Of a stretch of DNA of 29,449 nucleotides, positions 5,788 through 13,076 are shown piece by piece. The stretch is from contig USGM01000028.1 in the NCBI GenBank assembly GCA_900554205.1, positions 1-29,449 on the forward strand, written 5' to 3'. Made by a program: the position numbers and the translations under genes. The notes under the pieces are model-generated. The model did not search any database and was not told the origin of the DNA. It saw nothing but the letters and a program-made list of their open reading frames with translations. The first letter of the stretch is position 1. Every line of letters starts with the position of its first letter. The stretch is from an uncultured Lachnospiraceae bacterium (GTDB taxonomy: Bacteria > Bacillota > Clostridia > Lachnospirales > Lachnospiraceae).

Positions 5788-7602
5788 TTAAATTTCCTGT
5801 TCCACCGTTTTCCTGCCCACCAGCGTGTCCGTATCAAACAGCGCAGCCAGCAGGAGTGGAACCGCGAAATAAAAATACAGCACATAGCGCACAAGCGCGA
5901 TTGGACCTAGCAGCACCGTTAAATAAAGTGCTCCCATCAGCGAAAACGAAAGTGCCAACCGTTTTTTCTTTGTCACAAGAAGATAAAACGCGAGGAAGGC
6001 ATATGCCCAATGCCAGAAGCCCACGGAAAAAAGCATGGAAATCACCGGTAGCTTCTGCTGATAAATTTCCAGCGAGAGTTTTTCATAGAACCGCTCCAGC
6101 CATGGTAACAGATGCCTTCTTGTACCTGGCATCTCCGTCTCGAACGCGAAATAAGAGCTTTCTCCGTAATATACGCCCTCTATCACCCGCTTCCCCGTGT
6201 AGCCATCCAAAACCGCATCGGGATACCAGTAGTCGTAGGTATTCTCCAGAAAAGAGTTCGCGTAAACGTCCGGATACTGCAATCCTTTTCGGAACCATAG
6301 AGAAAAATACTTTCCGGGATCACTCTTAAAATTATCCTCAAGGAAATTATACTTAATGTCATCCGCCAGTTTCGGATTATACTGTTCCAGAATCATCTGT
6401 GGAATCAGTTCAAACATAGTCTCCTGTTCTTCCATTAAGAAACTGTCCCTCTCATAATTATAAACTCTTGCCAACTGCTGCATAGGCACACAGAGCATCT
6501 CAGCTACCTCTGTCTCACTGTAGTGCAGAACAGCCTTCATTCCTCCCGTCACCGTCCCGAAGATCAAGAACGCCGAAAACACCGTTGTAAGCCACTTTCT
6601 CCACGATCTGCGGTAGACAGCGGCAAATAAAAGCAGAATTAATGTCATCGCATAAATGCCGTTATTTCTGAAAAAGAGCACCATCAGCACCGAGAGGACA
6701 AAGCCCGCTTTATTTCCACGCTGCTCCCAGAAGGCATCTCCCTCCCGTGCGATCCTGCAAAGCATTGTCGTCACCAACAGCACACCCGCCGAAAAAAGAA
6801 CATCCTTCGTCGAACAGCACACAAACATGCTGACCGTAGGAAACAGCGCAAGAAAAACGATACCTGCAATCCGTATTGAGCGTTTGACATTGATTCTTCT
6901 CAACCAGCTCATCACATAGGCAAAGCAGCCCGACACAAGTAGCATCTGAAGAATCGTATACACTGCTATTCCGGCATTATATGACTTCGTTAAGCCGTAA
7001 ACAATCCGAAGAATCCAACCAAGAAGAAGCACATGCATGATTGGGTGATGTGCCGAATATTTCCCCGTAAACACCATATACACTTCCTGCTCAGCATCAT
7101 AGATAAAAAAGCCCGGAAAAGATGCCAGAAAGGTCGGCAAATAGGCAAGGAAAAGCAACACCCATACCCCAACAAAGTATTTTCTGTCATTTTTCCCTGC
7201 CTCTTCCTTTCCAGCACTCTTATTGCACCGAAGATAATATACCGCCGCCGCAAAAAAAGGAGACGCCGCTAACGCAGTCACCACTGTCACTACATAAATC
7301 TGCCACTCTGTGAAATCAACGCTGCCGACATTTTCCAGCTTTGCTCCGGCAACCATGCTTCCCATAAAGAACAACAGGAAACCAAAGCCCACATTCAGAA
7401 AGTCAATCATCTCTTCCCAATGTTCTCCAGCTGTTATCTTCATCAGTGCAAGCAGCCAGCCGCCCCAGACAAAGAATGCCAGTATGCTATTGGAATATAC
7501 AAGCGTGCTCTCCCCTAAAGAGATACAGTATCTCATGCCAATCGCCGCAAGAAGGCTGACAATAATTAAAAATGCTTTATTCTGCCACGGAAGTCTTTTC
7601 AT
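5788..7602 (-). CDS. Large polytopic membrane protein, DUF6020-like / GT-C-like
   Basis: 604 residues with about a dozen hydrophobic segments. A long, mostly non-membrane region (roughly 350-490) contains ETEMPGTRRHLLPWLERFYE, and more membrane helices follow. The conserved-looking stretch FPGFFIYDAEQE then HHPIMH (about 160-195), an acidic and histidine-containing loop after the early helices, is typical of the clostridial family I recall as DUF6020. Its layout resembles lipid-linked-sugar (GT-C) glycosyltransferases, and envelope glycan or teichoic-acid decoration is a reasonable but unproven role. The frame also has a GTG one codon earlier; I chose the ATG at 7602. The ribosome site is weak (AGAGAGAG). 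The gene is monocistronic by context, with its own promoter upstream and the leuS promoter immediately downstream. Confidence 0.8.
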   Translation of the reverse strand: MKRLPWQNKAFLIIVSLLAAIGMRYCISLGESTLVYSNSILAFFVWGGWLLALMKITAGEHWEEMIDFLNVGFGFLLFFMGSMVAGAKLENVGSVDFTEWQIYVVTVVTALAASPFFAAAVYYLRCNKSAGKEEAGKNDRKYFVGVWVLLFLAYLPTFLASFPGFFIYDAEQEVYMVFTGKYSAHHPIMHVLLLGWILRIVYGLTKSYNAGIAVYTILQMLLVSGCFAYVMSWLRRINVKRSIRIAGIVFLALFPTVSMFVCCSTKDVLFSAGVLLVTTMLCRIAREGDAFWEQRGNKAGFVLSVLMVLFFRNNGIYAMTLILLLFAAVYRRSWRKWLTTVFSAFLIFGTVTGGMKAVLHYSETEVAEMLCVPMQQLARVYNYERDSFLMEEQETMFELIPQMILEQYNPKLADDIKYNFLEDNFKSDPGKYFSLWFRKGLQYPDVYANSFLENTYDYWYPDAVLDGYTGKRVIEGVYYGESSYFAFETEMPGTRRHLLPWLERFYEKLSLEIYQQKLPVISMLFSVGFWHWAYAFLAFYLLVTKKKRLALSFSLMGALYLTVLLGPIALVRYVLYFYFAVPLLLAALFDTDTLVGRKTVEQEI

Positions 7603-7656
7603 CACAACTCTCTCTTTTTCTTTCTATTATGCTATTTTTTTCATAAAACGCTCTTT

Positions 7657-7685
7657 ATTATAGCACAAAGTGATTCCGATGTAAA
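7657..7685 (-). promoter_or_regulatory. Sigma-A promoter of the polytopic membrane protein gene
   Basis: TTTACA (complement 7680-7685), 17 bp, TATAAT (complement 7657-7662), about 55 bp before the ATG. It lies in the 100-bp gap after the EF-G paralogue. Confidence 0.75.
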
Positions 7686-7702
7686 AGACTTCCGTATCCT
7701 GT

Positions 7703-9796
7703 TTACTCCGCAGCGTTGTTTTCCGCCACCTTGGCTGCTCTTGCCGCAACCTCCTTCTCCTGTACATCCGAAGGTGTCTGCTCGTAGCGGGCAAATTCAT
7801 AGGAATAGTCTCCTCTTCCGCCGGTGATGGAACGAAGATCCGTACAGTAGCCGAACAGGCAGCTCATCGGCACCTCCGCCTCGATGATCTGTTTTCCGCC
7901 GGGTGCGGGATTCATTCCCAGCACACGCCCTCTTCTCTTGTTCAGATCACCCATGATGTCCCCGGTATAATTCTCGGGCACCGTCACCTTGAGGCTCATG
8001 ATCGGCTCAAGCAGCACCGGGTGCGCCTCCATAAAGCCCTTCTTGAATGCCTGGATCGTAGCCATCTTGAATGCCTGCTCGGAGGAGTCCACCGGATGAT
8101 AGGAACCATCATACAGCACTGCCTTCACGCCGACAACCGGATAAGCCGCGAGGGGCCCCTTCACCACAGATTCCTGCAAGCCCTTTTCCACCGCGGGATA
8201 GAAGTTCTTCGGCACCGCGCCGCCGACTACCTCCTGCTCGAATACATAGGGCTGCTCCAGATCACCGGACGGGCCGAAGCGCATCTTGACATGTCCGTAC
8301 TGTCCGTGTCCGCCGGACTGCTTTTTGTACTTATATTCCACATCCGACTGCTTCTTGATCGTCTCCCTGTAGGCAACCTTCGGCTGGGACAGATCGACCT
8401 CCACCTTATATTCATTCAGCAATCTGCTGACAATGATCTCAAGGTGCTGGTCACCCATGCCGTAGATCAGCGTCTGGCGGTTTTCCGCATCGTTCACCGT
8501 GCGGATCGTCAGATCCTCATGCCCGATCTTCTGCAATGCCTGTGAAATCTTATCCACATCCGCCTTGTTGCGGGGCTTATAACGCATGTAGGTGTACGGT
8601 GTCGAGATCTCAAATTTGCCGAACTTGATCGGTGTCGCCTTTGTCGACAGGCTGTTGCCCGTTCTCGCCGCCGTCAGCTTTGCGAGCGCACCGATGTCTC
8701 CCGCATGCAGCTCAGGTACCTCGATCGGCTTGTTGCCCTGCAATACATAGAGCTTTCCGATCTTCTCCTCAATGTCGCGGTCTAAGTTATAGATCATGTC
8801 ATCCGTCTTTAAAACGCCGGAATTTACCTTGATCAGCGAATATTTTCCGATGAACGGATCAACGATCGTCTTCCATATGTAGGCTGACTTTGCCTTTGAG
8901 AAGTCGTAATCCGCATGATAGATCTCGCTCGTCTTCATATTCACGCCGGCAACCTGCCTGTTCTCAGGGCTGGGGAAATACTTGATGATGTCATCCAGCA
9001 GGGTGTAGACACCCTGACACAGCGTGTTGGAGCCCATCGTCATAGGGAAGATGCTGCAGTCACAGACATTCGTCCGAAGTGCCGCTCTGATCTCCGCCTC
9101 CGAGAAGGTCTCTCCGCCGAAATACCGCTCCATCATCTCCTCGCTGGTCTCTGCGACCGCCTCCATCAGCGTGTCACGGCAGATCTGCAGGTTCGCCTTA
9201 TTGTATTCCGGTATCTCGCATGGAACGACCTCTTTGCCCTGCCAGCGGTTACCCGTCTCAGCGATCACGTTCACATAGCCCACGAACCGCTCATTCTCAC
9301 GGATCGGGAGATTGAACGGAGCCATCCTCTTTCCGTAGGCATTCGTCATATCCTCCACAACCTGTCTGAACGACGCATTGTCAACATCCATATTGGAGAC
9401 ATAGACGATTCTCGGCAGCTTGTATTTCTCGCAGAGCTCCCACGCCTTCTGGGTGCCAACCTCGATACCCGCCTTACCGTTTACCACAATGATCGCAGCC
9501 CCCGCCGCGCTCACTGCCTCCTCCACCTCTCCGACGAAATCAAAATATCCGGGGGTGTCCAGAATATTGATCTTATGCCCCTCCCACTCGATCGGCACCA
9601 CAGAGGTATTGATGGAAAACTGCCGCTTCTGCTCCTCCTTGCTGTAATCACTTATGGTATTTCCGTCAGTCACCTTACCCATTCTCGATGTAATTCCGGA
9701 TAAATACGCCATCGCCTCGACGAGACTTGTCTTTCCGCTTCCGCCGTGACCTAACAGTACCACATTACGAATCTTGTCAGTTGTGTAAACTTTCAT
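7703..9796 (-). CDS. Elongation factor G paralogue (translational GTPase) with divergent G boxes
   Basis: 697 residues with the full five-domain EF-G layout: a GTPase domain, then domains II-V, with recognisable domain IV (SGGHGQYGHV) and domain V (MGDLNKRRGRVLGM) motifs. The G boxes differ from ordinary FusA. G1 is GHGGSGKTS rather than AHIDAGKTT. The switch I Thr region reads QFSINTS. G3 is intact (DTPGYFDF). G4 aligns as SNMD where NKMD is expected. It is therefore an EF-G-like paralogue rather than the housekeeping factor in the str operon. Role inferred: an accessory translocation, recycling or stress factor. The ATG at 9796 is chosen over an upstream TTG (9811) because the GGAGGAAGG ribosome site lies between them. 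No ribosomal genes are adjacent. Confidence 0.9.
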   Translation of the reverse strand: MKVYTTDKIRNVVLLGHGGSGKTSLVEAMAYLSGITSRMGKVTDGNTISDYSKEEQKRQFSINTSVVPIEWEGHKINILDTPGYFDFVGEVEEAVSAAGAAIIVVNGKAGIEVGTQKAWELCEKYKLPRIVYVSNMDVDNASFRQVVEDMTNAYGKRMAPFNLPIRENERFVGYVNVIAETGNRWQGKEVVPCEIPEYNKANLQICRDTLMEAVAETSEEMMERYFGGETFSEAEIRAALRTNVCDCSIFPMTMGSNTLCQGVYTLLDDIIKYFPSPENRQVAGVNMKTSEIYHADYDFSKAKSAYIWKTIVDPFIGKYSLIKVNSGVLKTDDMIYNLDRDIEEKIGKLYVLQGNKPIEVPELHAGDIGALAKLTAARTGNSLSTKATPIKFGKFEISTPYTYMRYKPRNKADVDKISQALQKIGHEDLTIRTVNDAENRQTLIYGMGDQHLEIIVSRLLNEYKVEVDLSQPKVAYRETIKKQSDVEYKYKKQSGGHGQYGHVKMRFGPSGDLEQPYVFEQEVVGGAVPKNFYPAVEKGLQESVVKGPLAAYPVVGVKAVLYDGSYHPVDSSEQAFKMATIQAFKKGFMEAHPVLLEPIMSLKVTVPENYTGDIMGDLNKRRGRVLGMNPAPGGKQIIEAEVPMSCLFGYCTDLRSITGGRGDYSYEFARYEQTPSDVQEKEVAARAAKVAENNAAE

Positions 9797-9872
9797 AAGA
9801 CCTTCCTCCAATTATGCAGTATTTTTGGTGCTTTGTTCTCAATTTAAGCAAGTCGTTGGCTCTTATGGGTAT

Positions 9873-9901
9873 ATTTTACTAAACAATTCGTCTTTTTACA
9901 A
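9873..9901 (-). promoter_or_regulatory. Sigma-A promoter of the EF-G paralogue
   Basis: TTGTAA (complement 9896-9901), 17 bp, TAAAAT (complement 9873-9878). Transcription would start near 9866, giving an untranslated leader of about 70 nt. It is divergent from the tyrA promoter, with about 55 bp between the -35 boxes. Confidence 0.75.
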
Positions 9902-9956
9902 GATATTGTTGTAAAAATTTCAAAAATAGTTCACGCAATCAGAATACAATATCCTA

Positions 9957-9985
9957 TTGATTTTCACGCGGTGAAGTGATATAGT
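9957..9985 (+). promoter_or_regulatory. tyrA promoter with a palindrome filling the spacer
   Basis: TTGATT (9957-9962), 17 bp, TATAGT (9980-9985). The spacer contains TTCACGCGGTGAA at 9963-9975, a perfect inverted repeat with a 3-bp centre and a plausible operator. Its left half, TTCACGC, also occurs at 9930-9936, 34 bp upstream and so close to three helical turns away on the same face. Confidence 0.6.
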
Positions 9986-10024
9986 GAAGCAAGTACAATT
10001 ATGTAAAGAACAGAGGAGATAAAA

Positions 10025-11125
10025 ATGTCAGACCTGACTTGTGGCTTTATCGGCCTTGGCTTGATCGGCGGCTCTATCGCCAGAGCACTGAAGGAATACA
10101 ACCATCGCATCCGTATCGTCGCCTATGACATCAATCCCGATACCCTGCGGCTTGCCGCACAGGACGGCGTTGTCGATATCACGGCATCCGCAATCGACGG
10201 GAGCTTCTCAGACTGCGATTATCTATTTCTATGTGCGCCGGTTCAGAAAAATGACGCCAATCTGGCAGCCGTGAAGAAAATTCTTCCCGAAAAGTGTCTC
10301 CTGACGGATGTCGGCAGCGTCAAGAGTACCATACATGAGGCAATCCGCGCCGCCGGGCTGGAGCACTGCTTTATCGGTGGGCATCCCATGGCAGGCAGCG
10401 AAAGGGTCGGATACATCAATTCCAAGGCGGCTCTTCTGGAAAACGCCTACTACATTCTGACACCGACCCCGTCCGTCCCCGCGGACAGACTGGAAGCCTA
10501 CCGCGCGCTTGTGGAAAAGCTGGGTGCCATCCCGCTCATCCTCGACTACGAAAAGCATGACTATATCACTGCCGCCATCAGCCATCTACCCCACGTCATC
10601 GCCGCCTCCCTCGTCAACCTTGTAAGGGACAGCGACTCCGAGGACGGAATCATGAGGCTGGTAGCCGCCGGAGGCTTCAAGGACATCACGCGGATCGCAT
10701 CCTCCTCCGCCGCTATGTGGCAGCAGATCTGTCTGACAAACGGCGAAAACATTTCCGCTCTCCTGCAGAGCTATATCGACTCCCTGACCGCCATTAAATC
10801 GGAAATAGACGGTAGTCAGGCGGGTGCTCTCTACACGCTCTTCGACAGTGCCCGCATCTACCGGGATTCCTTTATCAATGCCTCGAGCGGCCCGATTAAG
10901 CGCTCTTTCAGCTTCAATGTGGACATCGCGGACAAATCCGGTTCGCTCTCGCGCATTGTCGCTCTTCTCGCCAACCACAGGCTGAGCATCAAGAACATCG
11001 GCATTACGCATAACAGGGAATCGGAGGACGGTGTTTTGCGGATCGAGTTCTACGATGCCGCCGCGATGGAAACCGCAGTCAGCATTCTCGAGACCACCGG
11101 CTACAGCGTTCATCTGCGCAGCTGA
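10025..11125 (+). CDS. tyrA: Prephenate dehydrogenase with C-terminal ACT domain
   Basis: Oxidatively decarboxylates prephenate to 4-hydroxyphenylpyruvate, the committed step to tyrosine, using NAD(P)+. The 366 residues begin with a Rossmann motif GLGLIGGS (10-17), followed by the family signature GGHPMAGSE with H120. The helical dimerisation domain follows (ISHLPHVIAASL). Residues about 295-366 form an ACT domain (VDIADKSGSLSRIVALLA), which usually gives tyrosine feedback inhibition. The ATG at 10025 follows AGAGGAG by 8 nt. It stands alone on the plus strand rather than in an aro operon, and ends at a terminator shared with the VanZ-like gene. Confidence 0.96.
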   Translation: MSDLTCGFIGLGLIGGSIARALKEYNHRIRIVAYDINPDTLRLAAQDGVVDITASAIDGSFSDCDYLFLCAPVQKNDANLAAVKKILPEKCLLTDVGSVKSTIHEAIRAAGLEHCFIGGHPMAGSERVGYINSKAALLENAYYILTPTPSVPADRLEAYRALVEKLGAIPLILDYEKHDYITAAISHLPHVIAASLVNLVRDSDSEDGIMRLVAAGGFKDITRIASSSAAMWQQICLTNGENISALLQSYIDSLTAIKSEIDGSQAGALYTLFDSARIYRDSFINASSGPIKRSFSFNVDIADKSGSLSRIVALLANHRLSIKNIGITHNRESEDGVLRIEFYDAAAMETAVSILETTGYSVHLRS

Positions 11126-11138
11126 TTTCTTTAACGCA

Positions 11139-11180
11139 AAAGGAGCATACCACGCTATGTGGTACGCCCCTTTCTTTTTT
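11139..11180. terminator. Bidirectional terminator between tyrA and the VanZ-like gene
   Basis: Arms 11139-11153 and 11159-11173 form a 15-bp stem around a 5-nt loop, followed on the plus strand by CTTTTTT and on the minus strand by TTTTG. Two pairs are A-C mismatches in plus-strand RNA but G-U pairs in minus-strand RNA, so the hairpin is better formed for the minus-strand operon. The VanZ-like stop codon (11155-11157) lies in the loop. Confidence 0.85.
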
Positions 11181-11646
11181 CGCACAATAATGTAATTCCG
11201 GCAAACACAAACATCCCCGTGATGCCGCCGCAGGTATCCAGCAGTACATCCTTCAGGCTGCAATAACGCCCGGGGACAAAGAACTGGTGAAATTCATCCA
11301 GCGCAGCGGACACAAACAGCCATGCGCCAATCAGCAGGTACAGCCGCCTTCCGCGTCTGATCCACTGGCTCCACAGCACATAGAGCAGTATCCCCATACA
11401 GGCGTACTCGGAAAAATGCGCCAGCTTGCGCAGCGGATGTTCAAACCATTCTGTCAGATGCTTCATATAATCCGTCGTCCAGTCCCTTCCGGACAGATCA
11501 TTCAGCAGGTCTACGCACTTCTGCGAAACCATCTGACTCAGTCCTCCCGACTCCTCCGCATCCTGCGCCGAAAATCCAAATATCATCATATAGAGCAGCA
11601 ACAGCAGCGTCGCCGCCAACACAGTCAGTATTATCCTCTTTTTCAA
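11155..11646 (-). CDS. VanZ-like family membrane protein
   Basis: 163 residues from a TTG start (MKKRIILTVLAATLLLLLYMMIFGFS). It has four predicted membrane helices and the VanZ signatures RKLAHFSEYACMG and DEFHQFFVPGRYCSLKDVLLDTCGG. VanZ in vancomycin clusters gives low teicoplanin resistance; most family members, like this one, lie outside resistance clusters and their role in the envelope is unknown. A longer frame to 11742 exists, but its first 32 residues only shadow the PilZ gene. The TTG lies 1 nt after the PilZ stop (TGATTTG), indicating translational coupling, although the ribosome site is weak. The last codons run into the terminator hairpin. Confidence 0.85.
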   Translation of the reverse strand: MKKRIILTVLAATLLLLLYMMIFGFSAQDAEESGGLSQMVSQKCVDLLNDLSGRDWTTDYMKHLTEWFEHPLRKLAHFSEYACMGILLYVLWSQWIRRGRRLYLLIGAWLFVSAALDEFHQFFVPGRYCSLKDVLLDTCGGITGMFVFAGITLLCEKRKGRTT

Positions 11647-11647
11647 A

Positions 11648-11983
11648 TCAGTTTTCCATTTCCCGTACTGTCTGATAGGTCTCGATCCTCGCAAGCTCCG
11701 TCTCCGACATTCCGATAAAAATCGCGCCGTAGGAATAGCCATCGGGCTTCATCTCAATCCTCACGATCTGCAGAAACGCATGCAATACTTCCTTCGTCCA
11801 GATTGTCAGATACGCCTCATACACCTCGCCTATCTGTAACTGCTCCCCACACTCAAAGCCGATACCCGACTTTGACACATCCAGAATATTGATCGTAGAC
11901 TCCTTGCTGGAGTTGCCGTCCAGCCGTTTCATCACGATCTTCGACGTCATACTTGTTCTCTTATTTTTCCGTCTCTCGTCCAT
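11648..11983 (-). CDS. PilZ-domain protein (c-di-GMP binding)
   Basis: A single-domain PilZ protein of 111 residues. Both c-di-GMP motifs are present: RxxxR as R5-KNK-R9, and D/NxSxxG as D35-V-S37-KS-G40, followed by a beta-barrel pattern ending in GYSYGAIFIGM. It should bind cyclic di-GMP and transmit the signal by protein contact, since no output domain is attached. A strong AGGAAGG site precedes the ATG at 11983. It lies 45 nt after queA with no terminator between, and is coupled to the VanZ-like gene, which may therefore be its functional partner at the membrane (inference). Confidence 0.88.
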   Translation of the reverse strand: MDERRKNKRTSMTSKIVMKRLDGNSSKESTINILDVSKSGIGFECGEQLQIGEVYEAYLTIWTKEVLHAFLQIVRIEMKPDGYSYGAIFIGMSETELARIETYQTVREMEN

Positions 11984-12028
11984 ATCCTTCCTCTCTTCCG
12001 CCTCCCCAATATCATGTACAGATATTTG

Positions 12029-13060
12029 TCAGCTGATAAACATGGCATCCCCGAAGCTGAAAAATCTGTACTTCTGGCGAATTGCCTCCTCATAGGCACT
12101 CAGTACATGTTCCCTGCCCGCCAGCGCACTGACAAGCATGACCAATGTAGACTCCGGCAGATGAAAGTTCGTAATCAGCGCATCCAGCACCTTGAACCGA
12201 TACCCCGGATAGATAAAAATTTCTGTATTGCCGCTCCCGGCATGCACGATACCCTGTTCGTCCGCCGCGCTCTCCACAGTCCGGCAGCTGGTCGTGCCGA
12301 CGCAGATGATTCTGCCGCCGTTTTTCTTCGCTGCATTAATCTTTTCCGCCTCGGACTCCGGCACCTGATAATATTCCGAGTGCATGTGATGCTCCAGCAC
12401 GTTCTCCTCCTTGACGGGTCGGAAGGTGCCAAGCCCCACATGAAGCGTCACATAGGCGATCGTTATGCCCTTCGCCTCTATCTGCTCCAGAAGCTCCTTC
12501 GTAAAATGCAGCCCCGCCGTTGGCGCTGCCGCCGAGCCCTCGTACTTTGCATACACCGTCTGGTAGCGGTTCTTGTCCTGCAGCTTATGTGTGATATAGG
12601 GAGGGAGGGGCATTTCGCCGAGCCTGTCCAGTACCTCTTCCCAGATACCCTCGTACTCAAAGCGGATCAGGCGGTTGCCCTCTTCCACCGTCTCCAGCAC
12701 CTCCGCCTTCAACAGTCCGTCCCCGAAGGACAGCCGCGTCCCGGGCTTACATTTCTTGCCGGGCTTAACCAGTGTTTCCCAGACGTCCGCCTCCTTCCTC
12801 TTCAGAAGGAGCACCTCCACATGTGCACCGGTTCCCTCCCGCTCGCCGAGAAGGCGCGCGGGAATGACCTTTGTGTTATTCAGAACAAGACAGTCTCCCG
12901 GCTTCAGATAATCCACAATGTCCTTAAACACATGGTGGCTGATCTCGCCGGTGTGCTTGTCGAGCACAAGCAGTCTCGACGACGAGCGATCCTCCAACGG
13001 GTCCTGCGCAATCAGTTCCTGCGGCAGATCAAAATAAAAATCGGATTTTTTTAATTCCAT
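12029..13060 (-). CDS. queA: S-adenosylmethionine:tRNA ribosyltransferase-isomerase
   Basis: Transfers and isomerises the ribose of SAM onto preQ1 in tRNA position 34 to give epoxyqueuosine. 343 residues from MELKKSDFYFDLP match the family length and N-terminus. Conserved segments visible are LIAQDPLEDRSSSRLL, CLVLNNTKVIPARL, GSAAAPTAGLHFT, LHVGLGTFRPV and TNFHLPESTLVMLVSA. ATGs at 13075 (1 nt after the upstream stop) and 13126 also fit the frame, but the latter overlaps the aminopeptidase. Its location right behind the M18 peptidase points to cotranscription from the pheS leader. The queuosine genes usually seen next to queA, such as tgt, are not in this stretch. Confidence 0.96.
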   Translation of the reverse strand: MELKKSDFYFDLPQELIAQDPLEDRSSSRLLVLDKHTGEISHHVFKDIVDYLKPGDCLVLNNTKVIPARLLGEREGTGAHVEVLLLKRKEADVWETLVKPGKKCKPGTRLSFGDGLLKAEVLETVEEGNRLIRFEYEGIWEEVLDRLGEMPLPPYITHKLQDKNRYQTVYAKYEGSAAAPTAGLHFTKELLEQIEAKGITIAYVTLHVGLGTFRPVKEENVLEHHMHSEYYQVPESEAEKINAAKKNGGRIICVGTTSCRTVESAADEQGIVHAGSGNTEIFIYPGYRFKVLDALITNFHLPESTLVMLVSALAGREHVLSAYEEAIRQKYRFFSFGDAMFIS

Positions 13061-13076
13061 GTCCTGTATTCCCATC

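Noticed and set aside
11647..11742. Longer N-terminus for the VanZ-like protein
   Set aside because: These codons lie wholly inside the PilZ gene and give an Arg-rich stretch unlike VanZ proteins; the TTG at 11646 gives a normal first helix.
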